A stretch of DNA of 64,000 nt from Burkholderia cepacia (GCF_001039005.1 NZ_LDWR01000014.1:1-64000), one strand, 5' to 3'. Counted from the first letter of the stretch, positions 1 through 9,199 are shown. Made by a program: numbers and translations. The notes: generated by a model from the sequence alone, not told the origin.

Positions 1-368
1 CCGATCCCGCGCGCTTCGCGGGCGACGCCGATCCGCGACGGTATCGCGACTGGTCGAGCGCGCGGCCGGCGCTCCTTGTCATCGAAGCGCTGCATCAGTT
101 CGCGGTCAAGGCGGCGCGCGCGATGCACGGCGAGCCGGCGCTGATGGTGCCGGCGCAACTGCGTGAACTGACGCTGAGCCACGTCGACGGTTATCCGCGG
201 CTCGCGCTGGCCGGCACCGTCGCGAAACACGGCGATGGATATCGTGTCGAGGTAGCGGCGCGCGACGCCGACGCCGGCATGTATCCGGCCGTCGCGTCGG
301 GCACCGTGTTCGTCGCGCTGATGCCGGCTCGCCGGCCCGCGTCCGCCGCGCCGGGAGAACGGCCGTGA
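1..368 (+). CDS. Hotdog-fold dehydratase-like protein (5' end cut)
   Basis: The frame is open from base 3 and ends at TGA 366-368; the true start lies left of the window. The visible 121 residues contain a segment reading ALLVIEALHQFAVKAAR, which resembles the central helix of FabZ/FabA hotdog enzymes (their VEAMAQ region), followed by a strand pattern and a hydrophobic end (GTVFVALM). The following hotdog, reductase, carrier protein and ketosynthase genes suggest it dehydrates 3-hydroxyacyl chains held on the carrier protein. The stop overlaps the next start (TGATG), so it is the upstream member of a coupled operon. Catalytic residues are not visible in the retained part, so a non-catalytic hotdog is possible. 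Confidence 0.6.
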   Translation, partial: DPARFAGDADPRRYRDWSSARPALLVIEALHQFAVKAARAMHGEPALMVPAQLRELTLSHVDGYPRLALAGTVAKHGDGYRVEVAARDADAGMYPAVASGTVFVALMPARRPASAAPGERP

Positions 369-736
369 TGGCCGCCACCGCGACGCCGGCGCCCACGATC
401 GCCGGCGAACACTTCGGCGTGATCGACGTGGCGAGTGCCGCACCGCTCTTCGACGAGCACTTCGAGCAATTTCCCGTGCTGCCCGGCTCGTTCAGCCTGA
501 GCCTCGCGATCGCGATGCTGTTCGACGCGCTCGGTTTCGCGGCGGACCGCCCGCACCCGCCGCTCACGCTGCGCAAGGTCAGCTTCATCTGCCCGGTACG
601 GCCGGGCGAGCGCCTGAGCGCGCGCCTGCGGAGCCTGCAACAGGAGGGCGCGCGCACCACCGCGCACGTCGAGCTGCGCAATGCGGACGGCCAAAGCGTG
701 ATGGACGGCATTCTCAGCTGGGAGCACCACGCATGA
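368..736 (+). CDS. FabZ/ApeP-like 3-hydroxyacyl-ACP dehydratase
   Basis: A 122-residue single hotdog protein. The segment FDEHFEQFPVLPGSF matches the FabZ/FabA active-site loop (H-x2-F-P-x2-P-G), so the catalytic His is probably in DEHFEQFP. It should remove water from a 3-hydroxyacyl-ACP in the cytoplasm. I chose ATG 368, which shares one base with the upstream TGA; a GTG at 365 is also possible. Its own stop overlaps the ATG of the ketoreductase (ATGA at 733-736), so translation is probably coupled. Two hotdog genes side by side are typical of type II polyene systems such as aryl polyene clusters; that comparison is from family knowledge. Confidence 0.7.
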   Translation: MAATATPAPTIAGEHFGVIDVASAAPLFDEHFEQFPVLPGSFSLSLAIAMLFDALGFAADRPHPPLTLRKVSFICPVRPGERLSARLRSLQQEGARTTAHVELRNADGQSVMDGILSWEHHA

Positions 737-1461
737 CGAAACTTGCGATTGTCACGGGCGGCACCCGCGGGATCGGGCGCGCGATCGTCGATGCGCTGAT
801 CGCCGACGGCCATGCCGTCTACTTCACCTATCGATCGAATCCCGAGCTGGCCGGGACGCTGGAGCGCACATACGACGGCGCCGCGCGGGGCTTTCGCGTC
901 GACGGTGGCGACTGGGCAGCCGTACAGGCGTTCGCCGACCGCGTGAACGCACAGGCGGCCGTCGACGTGCTCGTGAACAACGCGGGCATCAACGACGACG
1001 CGATGCTGCTCGGCAACTCGTTCTCCCGCTACTGGGAAACGTTACGGATCAACCTCGGCGCGACGATGGCGTTCTGCCATGCGTTCGGAGAAGGGATGCA
1101 GGCACGCCGGCGCGGGGCGATCGTCAACGTGTCGTCGATCGCCGCGCGCAAGCCGAAGGTCGGTAACGGCGCGTACGGCGCGTCGAAGGCGGCGATCGAG
1201 CGTTTCACGAAAACGCTCGCGCTCGAGATGGCGCGCTTCAACGTGCGCGTCAACGCGGTCGCGCCTGGATTCGTGCGCTCGGACCTGTTCGATCGTTTTC
1301 TCGCGTCGCAGGACGCGGCGGCGTTCTATCGCCAGATTCCGATGCGGAAGATCCTCGAGCCCGACCAGGTTGCGCGTGCGGTGCTTCTGCTCGCGAACGG
1401 CTCGCTCGAAACGACCGGAAGCGTGCTCGATCTCGGCAACGGCGAAAACATCAGTGGCTGA
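733..1461 (+). CDS. FabG-like 3-oxoacyl-ACP reductase (SDR)
   Basis: A 242-residue short-chain dehydrogenase of normal FabG length. The N-terminus reads LAIVTGGTRGIGRAI, the Rossmann TGxxxGIG motif for NADP(H). VNNAG follows near residue 84, and YGASKAA near residue 147 supplies the catalytic Tyr and Lys, with the Ser in NVSSIAA. The C-terminal SVLDLGNGENISG resembles the FabG DGG end. It should reduce 3-oxoacyl-ACP in the acyl-building pathway of this operon. It overlaps the upstream gene by four bases and is followed 25 bases later by the carrier protein. Confidence 0.88.
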   Translation: MTKLAIVTGGTRGIGRAIVDALIADGHAVYFTYRSNPELAGTLERTYDGAARGFRVDGGDWAAVQAFADRVNAQAAVDVLVNNAGINDDAMLLGNSFSRYWETLRINLGATMAFCHAFGEGMQARRRGAIVNVSSIAARKPKVGNGAYGASKAAIERFTKTLALEMARFNVRVNAVAPGFVRSDLFDRFLASQDAAAFYRQIPMRKILEPDQVARAVLLLANGSLETTGSVLDLGNGENISG

Positions 1462-1486
1462 CCCAGAGACTCAAGGAGAGTGGATC

Positions 1487-1843
1487 ATGAAGGAAGACAT
1501 CAAGAACATCGTCGCGCAAATCCTCTATCTGAGCGGTCCCGAGCAGGTGGCCGACTCCGCGTCGCTGTTTCGCGAGCTGAACATGAGCTCGATCGACTAC
1601 GTCGACCTGTGCTACGAGCTCAAGGACAAGGTGGACAACCGCATCAGCCTCGAAAACCTGTGGCCGTTCAACCGGATGCTGCTCGATCCGCAATGCCACA
1701 CCGGCACCGAATGGACCGATGCCGGCTGGCAGCAGGTGTGCGACGTGATGAGCTGGAACGGCCACGAGAAATGCAGCCTGCAGGATCTCTACGAGCACTT
1801 CTCGGTGAACTACATCGAGCGCCGCATCGCGCAGTTCAGCTGA
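1487..1843 (+). CDS. Acyl carrier protein with long C-terminal tail
   Basis: A 118-residue acidic protein. LNMSSIDYVDL matches the carrier-protein signature (usually L-G-x-D-S-L), so Ser35 is the likely phosphopantetheine site, with Ser in place of the usual Asp before it. A good ribosome site (AAGGAGAG, 1472-1479) precedes ATG 1487. Ordinary ACPs have about 80 residues; here about 40 extra residues rich in Trp, Cys and His follow the carrier fold, with no family I recognise. Its place between ketoreductase and ketosynthases indicates that it carries the chain built by the neighbouring enzymes. The tail could be a docking element. Confidence 0.75.
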   Translation: MKEDIKNIVAQILYLSGPEQVADSASLFRELNMSSIDYVDLCYELKDKVDNRISLENLWPFNRMLLDPQCHTGTEWTDAGWQQVCDVMSWNGHEKCSLQDLYEHFSVNYIERRIAQFS

Positions 1844-1933
1844 CCGGCGCGTTCCCGCCGCATCGCAGGGGCGCCGCGCCGCGCGGCGTCTCGCACCCGA
1901 TCGATTCCCGACTTACGTGAATGGGGACTTGCC

Positions 1934-3031
1934 ATGTCGTACATCACCGGCCTCGGCATCGCGACGGCCGCCTTTCCGGACATCGCGTCGCTGCTGGACG
2001 TCGACTTTGCCGAGCGCGAACCGCTCGCGCCGGCAGCGAAGCCCGGCGACTACGCGCGCGTCAACTTGCCGTTCCCGCTCGTTCAGCGCATGGCGCGCGA
2101 GGACCGTTCGCTGCTGAATCCGAGTTCGCGTCTCGCGCTGCAAGTCGCCGCCGAGGCGTTCGACGCGGCGTCGGCTGTCCGGCCCTACACGGCCGAAGAG
2201 CGCGAGCGGTTCGCGGTGTTCACCGGCGTCGAGGGCGAGGATGCGACGATGGCCGTGCTCGCGCCGTTGCACGAGCGTCGCGGTGTCGATAGCTGCGGGT
2301 ACTTCGGCGAGGTCAAGGCGCACCTGAATCCGCTCGACATGCTGCGCCTGCTGACCACCAATGCGCTGTACCAGATCTCGAAGCTGTTCGAACTGCGCGG
2401 CGAAGGTTATCCGCTGCAGCGGATGTCGCTGACCAGCCTGTGCGCGCTCGAGGAGGCGCACCGGCAGATCGAGGGCGGCGCGATCGACCGCGCGATCATC
2501 GCGGCCGTCGGCGACATGACGGCGCCCGACAACGTCGGCGCGTTCGAGAAGATGGGCCTGCTGCGCACCGCGTCGCACCCGGTCGGCATCATCCCCGCGT
2601 TCGGGGCCGTCGGCGTGGTCGTCGAAGGTGCGCCGCGCGAGGGGCGCGCGCCCTGCGCGCAGGTACTCGACGTCCATTCGCTGTACAAGCCCGATACGTC
2701 CGTGTCGAGCGGCGACTGGTCGAGGCTGTTCGCCCGCTTTCCGGGCGAGGCCGCGCTCGGCGTGCCGCACGTCGTGCTGTACCAGAACGGCGAACCCTCG
2801 CTGGGCAAGGCCGAGCGCAACGCCGTGCAGAACGCATGGCCGAATGCCGTGATGCACGCGTACAAGCCGCACGTCGGCTACACCGGGCGGGCGAACAACC
2901 TGATCGACCTGGTCCTGGCGATCGCGGACCCGGCCATTCCCGTCGGCGCGCCCGTGCTGGTCAACGGCATCGGCGTGTCGTCGGGCCTCGGCGCGATCCT
3001 CGTGCGCAAACTGAGCGGGGTGAGGCGATGA
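1934..3031 (+). CDS. Ketosynthase-like protein, degenerate (chain-length-factor type)
   Basis: A 365-residue thiolase-fold protein related to 3-oxoacyl-ACP synthases. It starts MSYITGLGIATAAFP and ends VSSGLGAILVRKL, as these enzymes do. The nucleophile region SLCALEEAHRQI keeps a Cys (about residue 170). The two active-site His motifs do not: the HGTGT region reads as YQNGEPSLGK, and the second His region reads KPHVGYTGRA. With an intact ketosynthase directly downstream (ATGA overlap), it probably pairs as a chain-length-factor-like subunit. An independent, unusual ketosynthase or acyltransferase activity cannot be excluded because the Cys remains. Confidence 0.7.
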   Translation: MSYITGLGIATAAFPDIASLLDVDFAEREPLAPAAKPGDYARVNLPFPLVQRMAREDRSLLNPSSRLALQVAAEAFDAASAVRPYTAEERERFAVFTGVEGEDATMAVLAPLHERRGVDSCGYFGEVKAHLNPLDMLRLLTTNALYQISKLFELRGEGYPLQRMSLTSLCALEEAHRQIEGGAIDRAIIAAVGDMTAPDNVGAFEKMGLLRTASHPVGIIPAFGAVGVVVEGAPREGRAPCAQVLDVHSLYKPDTSVSSGDWSRLFARFPGEAALGVPHVVLYQNGEPSLGKAERNAVQNAWPNAVMHAYKPHVGYTGRANNLIDLVLAIADPAIPVGAPVLVNGIGVSSGLGAILVRKLSGVRR

Positions 3032-4302
3032 AGCCGCGATCGGACGCAATCGTGATCAGCGCATTCGGCGCTGTCACGCCGCTCGGCGGCAGCTACGACG
3101 CGCTCCACGCCGCGCTGCGCGAAGGCCGCTCGGGCATTCGCAGGATCGAGAAGTTCGATTGCTCGACCTATACGACCCAGCATGCGGGCGTACCCGAGGA
3201 AGGTAACGAACGGGTGCGCTGGCCGTCGGCGCGGCGGATCTCGGCCGAACAGCTGTACGGCGATCTCGCCGCCGCGCGCCTGCTCGCGCAGGCACCGTTC
3301 GTCGCGCGCGACTACGCGCCCGAACGCATCGGCTGCCTGGTCGGCGTCGACGTGCCGGCTACCGACGTGCAGAGCGCGCTCGAGCTCGTCGACAAGGTCA
3401 ACGGCGACAAATCGCGCGACGCGCTGATCCAGGTGCTCGTATCGCACATGCGCATGAGCGAATTCGTGAGCGGCGACGCGACCTCCGTGTTCGGAGCGAT
3501 CCATCGCCACATCCCGTTCAGCGGATGCGCGCTTGCGCATGTAGGCCTGTGCTCGGCGTCGCTGCAGGCGATCGGGATGGGCATGCTCGCGCTGCGCCAG
3601 GGGCGTGTCGACGCGGCCATCGTCGGCGGCGTATCCGGCAAGGTCAATCCGCTCAACCTCGCGAGACTCGAATCGCTCGACGTGATCTCGACCGACCTGA
3701 ACCTCGACCCCCGGCATCGTTCGCGGCCGTTCGACGTGCGTCGCTCGGGCTTCGTGCTCGCGGAAGGCGCGGTGCTGTTCCTGATCGAACGCGAATCGGC
3801 CGTGCGCGCCCGCGGCGACACGCCGCTCGCGCGCGTTGCCGGCTATGGTGCGAGTCTGGCCGCCGAGCACATCGTGATTCCGCACCTGCAGTCGCTCGAG
3901 ATGCGGCTCGCGATGCAGCGTGCGCTGGACGACGCGGGGTGCGCGCCGGCCGATATCGACTACGTCAACGCGCACGGCACGTCGACGGTGCTCAACGACA
4001 AGCACGAGTCCGAGGCGATCCGCGCGATCTTCCCGATGCGGCCCGAGATGCCCGTCACCGCCAACAAGTCGCAGCACGGCCACCTGATCGCGACGGCGGG
4101 TGCGATGGAGGTGCTGAACACCGTGATCGGGCTGCGTGAGCACTTCATTCCCGCGACCGTCAATCTCGACGAGCAGGCGCCGGAGTGTCCCGTCAACGTG
4201 GTGCGCACGGCGACGCCGAGCGACGCGCGGCGCGTGCTCAAGAACTCGTTCGGCATGGGCGGGCTCGCCGCCTCGCTCGTGCTGGAAGGAGCGGCCGCAT
4301 GA
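3028..4302 (+). CDS. 3-oxoacyl-ACP synthase II (KAS II/FabF-like)
   Basis: A 424-residue beta-ketoacyl synthase of usual FabF length with the full catalytic triad: Cys175 in HVGLCSASL, His in YVNAHGTST, and His in NKSQHGHL. The C-terminal NSFGMGGLAASLVLE is the typical end. It should carry out decarboxylative chain extension with malonyl-ACP together with the preceding chain-length-factor-like protein. The start overlaps the upstream stop (3028-3031) and the stop overlaps the ligase start (4299-4302), so the three are tightly coupled. The pair is the core of a type II system; without an enoyl reductase nearby the product may stay unsaturated. Confidence 0.88.
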   Translation: MKPRSDAIVISAFGAVTPLGGSYDALHAALREGRSGIRRIEKFDCSTYTTQHAGVPEEGNERVRWPSARRISAEQLYGDLAAARLLAQAPFVARDYAPERIGCLVGVDVPATDVQSALELVDKVNGDKSRDALIQVLVSHMRMSEFVSGDATSVFGAIHRHIPFSGCALAHVGLCSASLQAIGMGMLALRQGRVDAAIVGGVSGKVNPLNLARLESLDVISTDLNLDPRHRSRPFDVRRSGFVLAEGAVLFLIERESAVRARGDTPLARVAGYGASLAAEHIVIPHLQSLEMRLAMQRALDDAGCAPADIDYVNAHGTSTVLNDKHESEAIRAIFPMRPEMPVTANKSQHGHLIATAGAMEVLNTVIGLREHFIPATVNLDEQAPECPVNVVRTATPSDARRVLKNSFGMGGLAASLVLEGAAA

Positions 4303-5771
4303 AGTTCGCGTCGCTGCTTGCCCGCGATGCGAACTGGCAGATCGTGTTGCATGGCGCGCGCCTGACCGCCGGGGACCTGCGCGCGCGGCTGCGTGCTGCC
4401 CGGCGGGCGCTCGGCGACCTGGAACCGCACCTGCGCGGGCGCAGCCGTCTGATCGCGGTCGGATTCTCGGGGTTCGACTATTTCCTGTTCACGCTGCTCG
4501 CGTCGACGCTCGGCTGCCGGATCGTCCTGTGCGACCCGAGGATGCTGTCCGCCGCGCTGCGCCAATACCGGCTCGATGCAATCGCGGTGGTCGCGACCCG
4601 GTCGATCGCCTGCGACGGGCTGCCGGTTGTCGTGCTCGACCCGGCGGCGGCCGATGCCGAAGAGACGGGGCGCGACGCCGCCGCGTGGGCCGACGCCGAC
4701 GCCGACGCGCCGCGCGCGCAGATCGTCTTCATGACGTCGGGCACGACGAGCGCGCCCAAGCTGGTCGTCTACGATGAGGCGCAACTCGTCGAGAACGCGC
4801 TGGCGGTCGGCCGCTATCTGGGCGTGCAGCCCGGCGACGGCGTGCTGTGCATGTTCCCGACGCACTACATGTACGGCTTCTCGACGATGATGAGCGGCTT
4901 GCTGGCCGGCGCGACCGTCTGGCTCGAACGGCCGTCGCTGACCGCGCACGAGGTGCTCGGTTACCTCTGCAGCGGCCGGATCCGCTTCGCGCCGCTGATC
5001 CGCAGCATTGCCGAGCGCGTGTGCGAACTGGCCGAGGCGACGCCCGGCATGCGTTTCGACGGAATCGTCGTGCTGAATGCTTCCGACCGCATCTACGCGG
5101 CGCAGGTGCGCCGCCTGCTCGCGCTCGGCGCGTGCGTCTGGAACAACTTCGGCCAGACGGAGTCCGGGCCGCGGATCTTCGCGCTGCCGCTCACGCCGGA
5201 CGACCTGCCGCGCCTGGATTCGTACTGCTTCGAGGGCGTCGTCGCGCCGGGCCGCCCGATCGATCCACGCATCGAGCTGTGGATCGTCGACGCGCAGGGC
5301 CGGCCGTGCGCGCCCGGCGAGACCGGCCATCTGCATTACCGCACGCCGTACGCGATGCATGGCTATCTGCTGCCCGACGGCAGTCTTCAGCGATTCACGA
5401 CGCTCGAATCCGGCGACCTCGTGTTTCGCCGCGACGACGGCATCGTGTTCTGGGTCGGTCGCAAGGACGAGACGGTCAAGTGCAATGGCCGGCTCATCAA
5501 CGTCAGCCTGCTGCACCAGCACTTCGATGCGTTCGACGACATCGCGAAAAGCTATTTTCTCGCCGATCCGCAGACTGGCGCGCTGACCGTGTTCGTCGTG
5601 CCCCGTCCGTCGCCGGCCTGTGCGGACGTGGATTTCACGGCGAGGATCCTGAGCCGCTACCGGGCCGCCTTTCCGCTGTATCCGCGTATCGCCGACGTGC
5701 GGTTCGTCGACGACCTTCCCGTCACCAGCACGGGGAAGATCTCATTGCGTCTCCTGCGCGAAAGCGCATGA
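4299..5771 (+). CDS. Acyl/aryl adenylate-forming ligase (ANL family)
   Basis: A 490-residue AMP-binding enzyme. The phosphate loop reads FMTSGTTSAPKL (about residues 146-157), NNFGQTES matches the A5 motif, and the C-terminal TSTGKISLRLLRES carries the conserved Lys of A10. It activates a carboxylate as an acyl-AMP for transfer to CoA or a carrier protein; the substrate cannot be read from the sequence. Its place directly after the ketosynthases suggests that it primes the type II acyl system or loads its product, much as the AMP ligase in aryl polyene operons supplies the starter. It is somewhat shorter than most acyl-CoA synthetases because the N-terminal lobe is compact. Confidence 0.78.
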   Translation: MKFASLLARDANWQIVLHGARLTAGDLRARLRAARRALGDLEPHLRGRSRLIAVGFSGFDYFLFTLLASTLGCRIVLCDPRMLSAALRQYRLDAIAVVATRSIACDGLPVVVLDPAAADAEETGRDAAAWADADADAPRAQIVFMTSGTTSAPKLVVYDEAQLVENALAVGRYLGVQPGDGVLCMFPTHYMYGFSTMMSGLLAGATVWLERPSLTAHEVLGYLCSGRIRFAPLIRSIAERVCELAEATPGMRFDGIVVLNASDRIYAAQVRRLLALGACVWNNFGQTESGPRIFALPLTPDDLPRLDSYCFEGVVAPGRPIDPRIELWIVDAQGRPCAPGETGHLHYRTPYAMHGYLLPDGSLQRFTTLESGDLVFRRDDGIVFWVGRKDETVKCNGRLINVSLLHQHFDAFDDIAKSYFLADPQTGALTVFVVPRPSPACADVDFTARILSRYRAAFPLYPRIADVRFVDDLPVTSTGKISLRLLRESA

Positions 5772-5796
5772 CTGCCGCCTGAACCTGGAGCCCACG

Positions 5797-7035
5797 ATGT
5801 CCGACCGCACGACCCGCTTCGATTCCTCCGCCGTGAGCGAAGCGCTTTCGTACGATGCCCACTATGCGCGCCTGCTGCCGGCGGGCGTGGCCAGCTACGC
5901 GGCGTTCCGCACGCAGGTCGCGATCGAGACCGCGGACGACCTGACACGGCGCGTGCTGGAGCGCCTCGATCACGACGGTCTCGCCGGCGCGACGTTCTAC
6001 ACCACGTCGGGCACGAGCGGCGAAGCCAAGCTGCTGCTCAGCGCGACAGGGCGCAAGCGTCCCGATGCGACCTACGGCCGGGCGCTCGCGAACGCGCTGG
6101 CGGGCCGGGTGTTCGCGCCGACCGACCGGGTGGCGAACCTGTTCACCGCCGGCGGCTTTTCCACGCTGTACGACGGCGTGAACCGGCTGCTGGAAGCGAT
6201 CGGTGCGAACGTGCTGCCGATCGGGCGGCTGGACGCCTACGGCGCCGATCTGCCCGCGATGCTGAACCTGATCGGCCGCACCCGTCCCAACGTCCTGGTC
6301 GGCACGCCGACGAGCGTGCTGCAATGCCTGCGCCTGCTCGACGCGCACGGCGTCGACCTCGACGTGACGAAGATCCTCTACACGGGCGAGGCATTCCCCG
6401 GGCGCAAGCGCGAGATCGTGCGGCGGTGCTGGCGCAATGCCGAATTCTTCGGACTGTACGGCACCACCGAAACGGGCTTTCTCGGCTATCACACCCCGCG
6501 CTGCGATGACGGGCATTACCACGTGCTCGACGACTGGTTCTTCCTCGAGGAGGAGGACGGCCAGCTGCTCGTGACGAGCCGCGCGAACCCGGGCCTCGCG
6601 ATGCTCCGCTACCGGATCGGCGATCGCGTGCGCATCGGGCCGTCGGTGCGCTGCGCGTGCGGTGAGGCAGGGTCGGTCGTCGTGCTGCAGGGCCGCGCGG
6701 ACCAGCGCTTCAAGTTCGCGGGCAATCTCGTCAGCGTCGCGCTGCTCGCCGATCGGCTCGTGGCGTGCGCCGGCCGGCCGCTCGATTGCCAGTTCCGTCT
6801 GGGCGCCGACGCGCAGGGGCGCGATTGCCTGCAGGTCGCGGTCGACCTGGCCGACGACGAACTCGCACCGCTCGCGCCACGGCTCGCCGGCGCGCTGCTC
6901 GAGATCGAGGACGTGCGCGAGTGCATCGACAAGGGCGAGGGCCGCCTCGACGTGGTCGGCCGCGATGCGTTGCGCTTCTCGGCGCGCCAGAAGCTGCCGC
7001 GCCTGATCGACGAGAGGCACGCTCATGTCCGATGA
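5797..7035 (+). CDS. PaaK-like adenylate-forming enzyme
   Basis: A 412-residue protein with the ANL phosphate loop FYTTSGTSGEAKL (about residues 66-78), GLYGTTETG (A5-type) and YRIGDRVRIG near residue 273. The short length and this layout resemble phenylacetate-CoA ligase (PaaK) and related coenzyme F390 or LuxE-type enzymes rather than fatty-acyl ligases. CACGE near residue 287 hints at a small metal- or disulfide-bearing loop, as PaaK relatives often have. It probably activates a second carboxylate for this pathway. Two unlike ligases in series suggest two separate acyl inputs. It overlaps the MATE gene by 11 bases. Confidence 0.65.
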   Translation: MSDRTTRFDSSAVSEALSYDAHYARLLPAGVASYAAFRTQVAIETADDLTRRVLERLDHDGLAGATFYTTSGTSGEAKLLLSATGRKRPDATYGRALANALAGRVFAPTDRVANLFTAGGFSTLYDGVNRLLEAIGANVLPIGRLDAYGADLPAMLNLIGRTRPNVLVGTPTSVLQCLRLLDAHGVDLDVTKILYTGEAFPGRKREIVRRCWRNAEFFGLYGTTETGFLGYHTPRCDDGHYHVLDDWFFLEEEDGQLLVTSRANPGLAMLRYRIGDRVRIGPSVRCACGEAGSVVVLQGRADQRFKFAGNLVSVALLADRLVACAGRPLDCQFRLGADAQGRDCLQVAVDLADDELAPLAPRLAGALLEIEDVRECIDKGEGRLDVVGRDALRFSARQKLPRLIDERHAHVR

Positions 7036-8470
7036 TCGCGCTACCGCCACGCCCGCCACGCCCGCCACGCCCGCCACGCCCGTCGCGTCGGGTGCGTCGC
7101 GGGCCGAACGCATGCGGCAGTTCGCGGCCGAGGTGCGTGCGACCTGGCTGATGCTCTATCCGATGGTGCTGTCGTCGATCGCGGGCTACTGCATGACGCT
7201 GTTCGACTATCGCTGGATCCGCGACCTGCCGGCCGAGGACATGGCGCTGCTCGCGCTCGTCAACGGCAGCGTCGTCACCTTCATGTTCCTCCTCAGCAAG
7301 AGCTTCGAGGAATCGTTCGTCGCGGTGTTCGCCAAGGCGCCCCGTACGGACCAGGGCCGGTTGTTCGTGCAAAGCCTGATGTTCGCGGGCGGGATCGGCG
7401 TGCTGGTCGTGCTGGCGTTGATCGGCACGCGGGCGCCGCTGATGATGTTCATTTCCGGCGGTCAGTTCCACGGCGACCGCATGTTCGGCTACTACGCGCT
7501 CGTCATCGGCAGCTTCCCGCTCACGCTGCTCAGCACCGCGCTTTCGGCGGCGATGCGCACGTATGGCGACACCAAGTCGCCCGCGCGCATCAGCATCGTG
7601 TGCGGCGTGATCAACAACCTGCTCGACCCGCTGCTCGTGTTCGGGCTGTTCGGCCAGCATCCGACGCTGCAGCTGTTCGGCCTCGCGCTGACTTCGTGGA
7701 TCACCAAGAGCCTGTACCTCGGCTGGTGTGTCAGGTGCATCCGCCCCCGGCTGCGCCGCGAGCAGGTCGCGTTGCCGCGCCCCGGCGTGGAATGGCCGAC
7801 GCAGCGCCGGCTGCTGCGGATCTTCGTACCGTCGGCCGCGCTCGAGACGCTGACCTTCCTTGCGAACACGGCCGTCTATTCGATGATCGCCCGTTACGGC
7901 GTGCGCGCGATCGGCGGCTACGGCATCGGCTTCGAGCTGATGACAATCGGCTTCATCCTGATCAAGGGCTTGAGCATGGTCTTCATGATCCGGATCGGCC
8001 ATCTCGTGCGCAGCCGGGCGCCGTCCCGCGCGGCGCTGCAGTCGGTGATGCTGCTGGGTGTGCTGTTCACGGCCGCGATCAGCATCGCGTTCTTCCTGCT
8101 GCGCACGCTCGCGCTGCGCTTTCTCGCATCCGATGCCGGCGTGATCGCCGTCGCGAGCGCGCTGCTCGACTATGTGCCGCTGTTCGTCTTCAGCTATCTG
8201 CTGACGAACCTCGTGACGGGCTGCTTCCAGATCCTCGAACGCCCGGCGCGCGCGATGGCGCTCGGCCTGTTCTTTTCCTGGATCGTCACCCCGGGCGCGA
8301 TCTATCTCGGCGTCACGCATCATCTCGCGCTCACGCAGCTGTTCGCGCTGCTGGCGGGCGTGAGCGTCGTGCGCCAGACGGTGTACCTGACGATCTTCCT
8401 GCGGCTCATGCGCAGGCTCGGCGCGGCACCCGACGCCGCACCGGCCGGCGCGCGCCACGCCGTCGGATGA
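7025..8470 (+). CDS. MATE-family efflux transporter
   Basis: A 481-residue membrane protein with about twelve hydrophobic segments and the two-bundle layout of MATE cation/drug antiporters, for example LMLYPMVLSSIAGYCMTL near residue 40 and GVINNLLDPLLVFGLF near residue 196. It should export the product or an intermediate across the inner membrane. The N-terminus carries a low-complexity ATP repeat made by a 9-base tandem repeat. MATE pumps export the precursor in some NRPS-PKS pathways (ClbM in colibactin is the known case), which is of interest because a membrane-anchored serine hydrolase is encoded at 36269-37696. Confidence 0.85.
   Translation: MSDDRATATPATPATPATPVASGASRAERMRQFAAEVRATWLMLYPMVLSSIAGYCMTLFDYRWIRDLPAEDMALLALVNGSVVTFMFLLSKSFEESFVAVFAKAPRTDQGRLFVQSLMFAGGIGVLVVLALIGTRAPLMMFISGGQFHGDRMFGYYALVIGSFPLTLLSTALSAAMRTYGDTKSPARISIVCGVINNLLDPLLVFGLFGQHPTLQLFGLALTSWITKSLYLGWCVRCIRPRLRREQVALPRPGVEWPTQRRLLRIFVPSAALETLTFLANTAVYSMIARYGVRAIGGYGIGFELMTIGFILIKGLSMVFMIRIGHLVRSRAPSRAALQSVMLLGVLFTAAISIAFFLLRTLALRFLASDAGVIAVASALLDYVPLFVFSYLLTNLVTGCFQILERPARAMALGLFFSWIVTPGAIYLGVTHHLALTQLFALLAGVSVVRQTVYLTIFLRLMRRLGAAPDAAPAGARHAVG
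7045..7081 (+). repeat. 9-base tandem repeat inside the MATE gene
   Basis: The unit GCCACGCCC occurs four times head to tail and encodes alternating Ala-Thr-Pro near the MATE N-terminus. Each unit is a multiple of three bases, so copy-number change would keep the frame and only vary the length of the cytoplasmic tail. Confidence 0.85.
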
Positions 8471-8514
8471 ATCCGCGACTGCCTTACCCCTCGACCTCAC
8501 GACTGGAGACCTGC

Positions 8515-9186
8515 ATGCGTACCAACACCCCCGCCGAAGTCAACGCCGACACCTACGATCATTACGTCGACGCGTTCACGCTCGAATGGAACCGCAATCT
8601 CGTGCAACGCGTCGAGCACGAACTCGCGCAGCGGCACATCGCGTCGGGCCGGTTGCTCGATGTCGGCACCGGCACCGCGCGTACCCTGATCGAACTGGCC
8701 CGCGTCCCGTCGCTCGCGCCGCTGGGCTTCGTCGGGGTCGACTATTACGACGACATGGTGCAGCGCGCCGAGCAGAACGTGCGCGCGGAAGGGCTGGGCG
8801 AGCGCATCGAAATCCGCGCGGGCGACGTGCACGCGCTGCCGTTCGACGACGCGACGTTCGTCGCGGTGATCGGCCGCTCGGTCGTGCATCACTGGGCCGA
8901 TCCTGTCGGCGCGTACCGCGAGATCTTCCGCACGCTCGCGCCCGGCGGATTCGCGCTGATTCACGAGCCCTGCAGCGATCCCGATCCGGAGGCGCTCGCG
9001 TTCTTCAACGAGCGGCGCGCGGCCGCGAACGTCCATCCGGTCCATCTCGAAGGCAAGTTCACGGTTGCGGAGTCGATCGAGCAGCTGCGCGAAGCCGGTA
9101 TCGGCGAGTATGCGCAAGTGTCGAAGGGATCGGGGATGCTCGCGATCGGCTTCGAGGTGCTGATCGCGAAGCCGGCGCGGCAGTAA
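8515..9186 (+). CDS. Class I SAM-dependent methyltransferase
   Basis: A 223-residue protein with the Rossmann SAM motif LLDVGTGTARTLIEL (about residues 46-60), an acidic second motif GVDYYDDM, and a third region DVHALPFDDATFVAVIGRSVVH typical of ubiE/BioC-like methyltransferases. It should methylate a small molecule or carrier-bound intermediate; the acceptor cannot be told. I chose ATG 8515 for the ribosome site CTGGAG just upstream; an in-frame ATG at 8467, overlapping the MATE stop, would add 16 residues. It lies in series with the MATE and citrate-synthase-like genes on the same strand. Confidence 0.8.
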   Translation: MRTNTPAEVNADTYDHYVDAFTLEWNRNLVQRVEHELAQRHIASGRLLDVGTGTARTLIELARVPSLAPLGFVGVDYYDDMVQRAEQNVRAEGLGERIEIRAGDVHALPFDDATFVAVIGRSVVHHWADPVGAYREIFRTLAPGGFALIHEPCSDPDPEALAFFNERRAAANVHPVHLEGKFTVAESIEQLREAGIGEYAQVSKGSGMLAIGFEVLIAKPARQ

Positions 9187-9199
9187 GCGAGGCCCGCCG

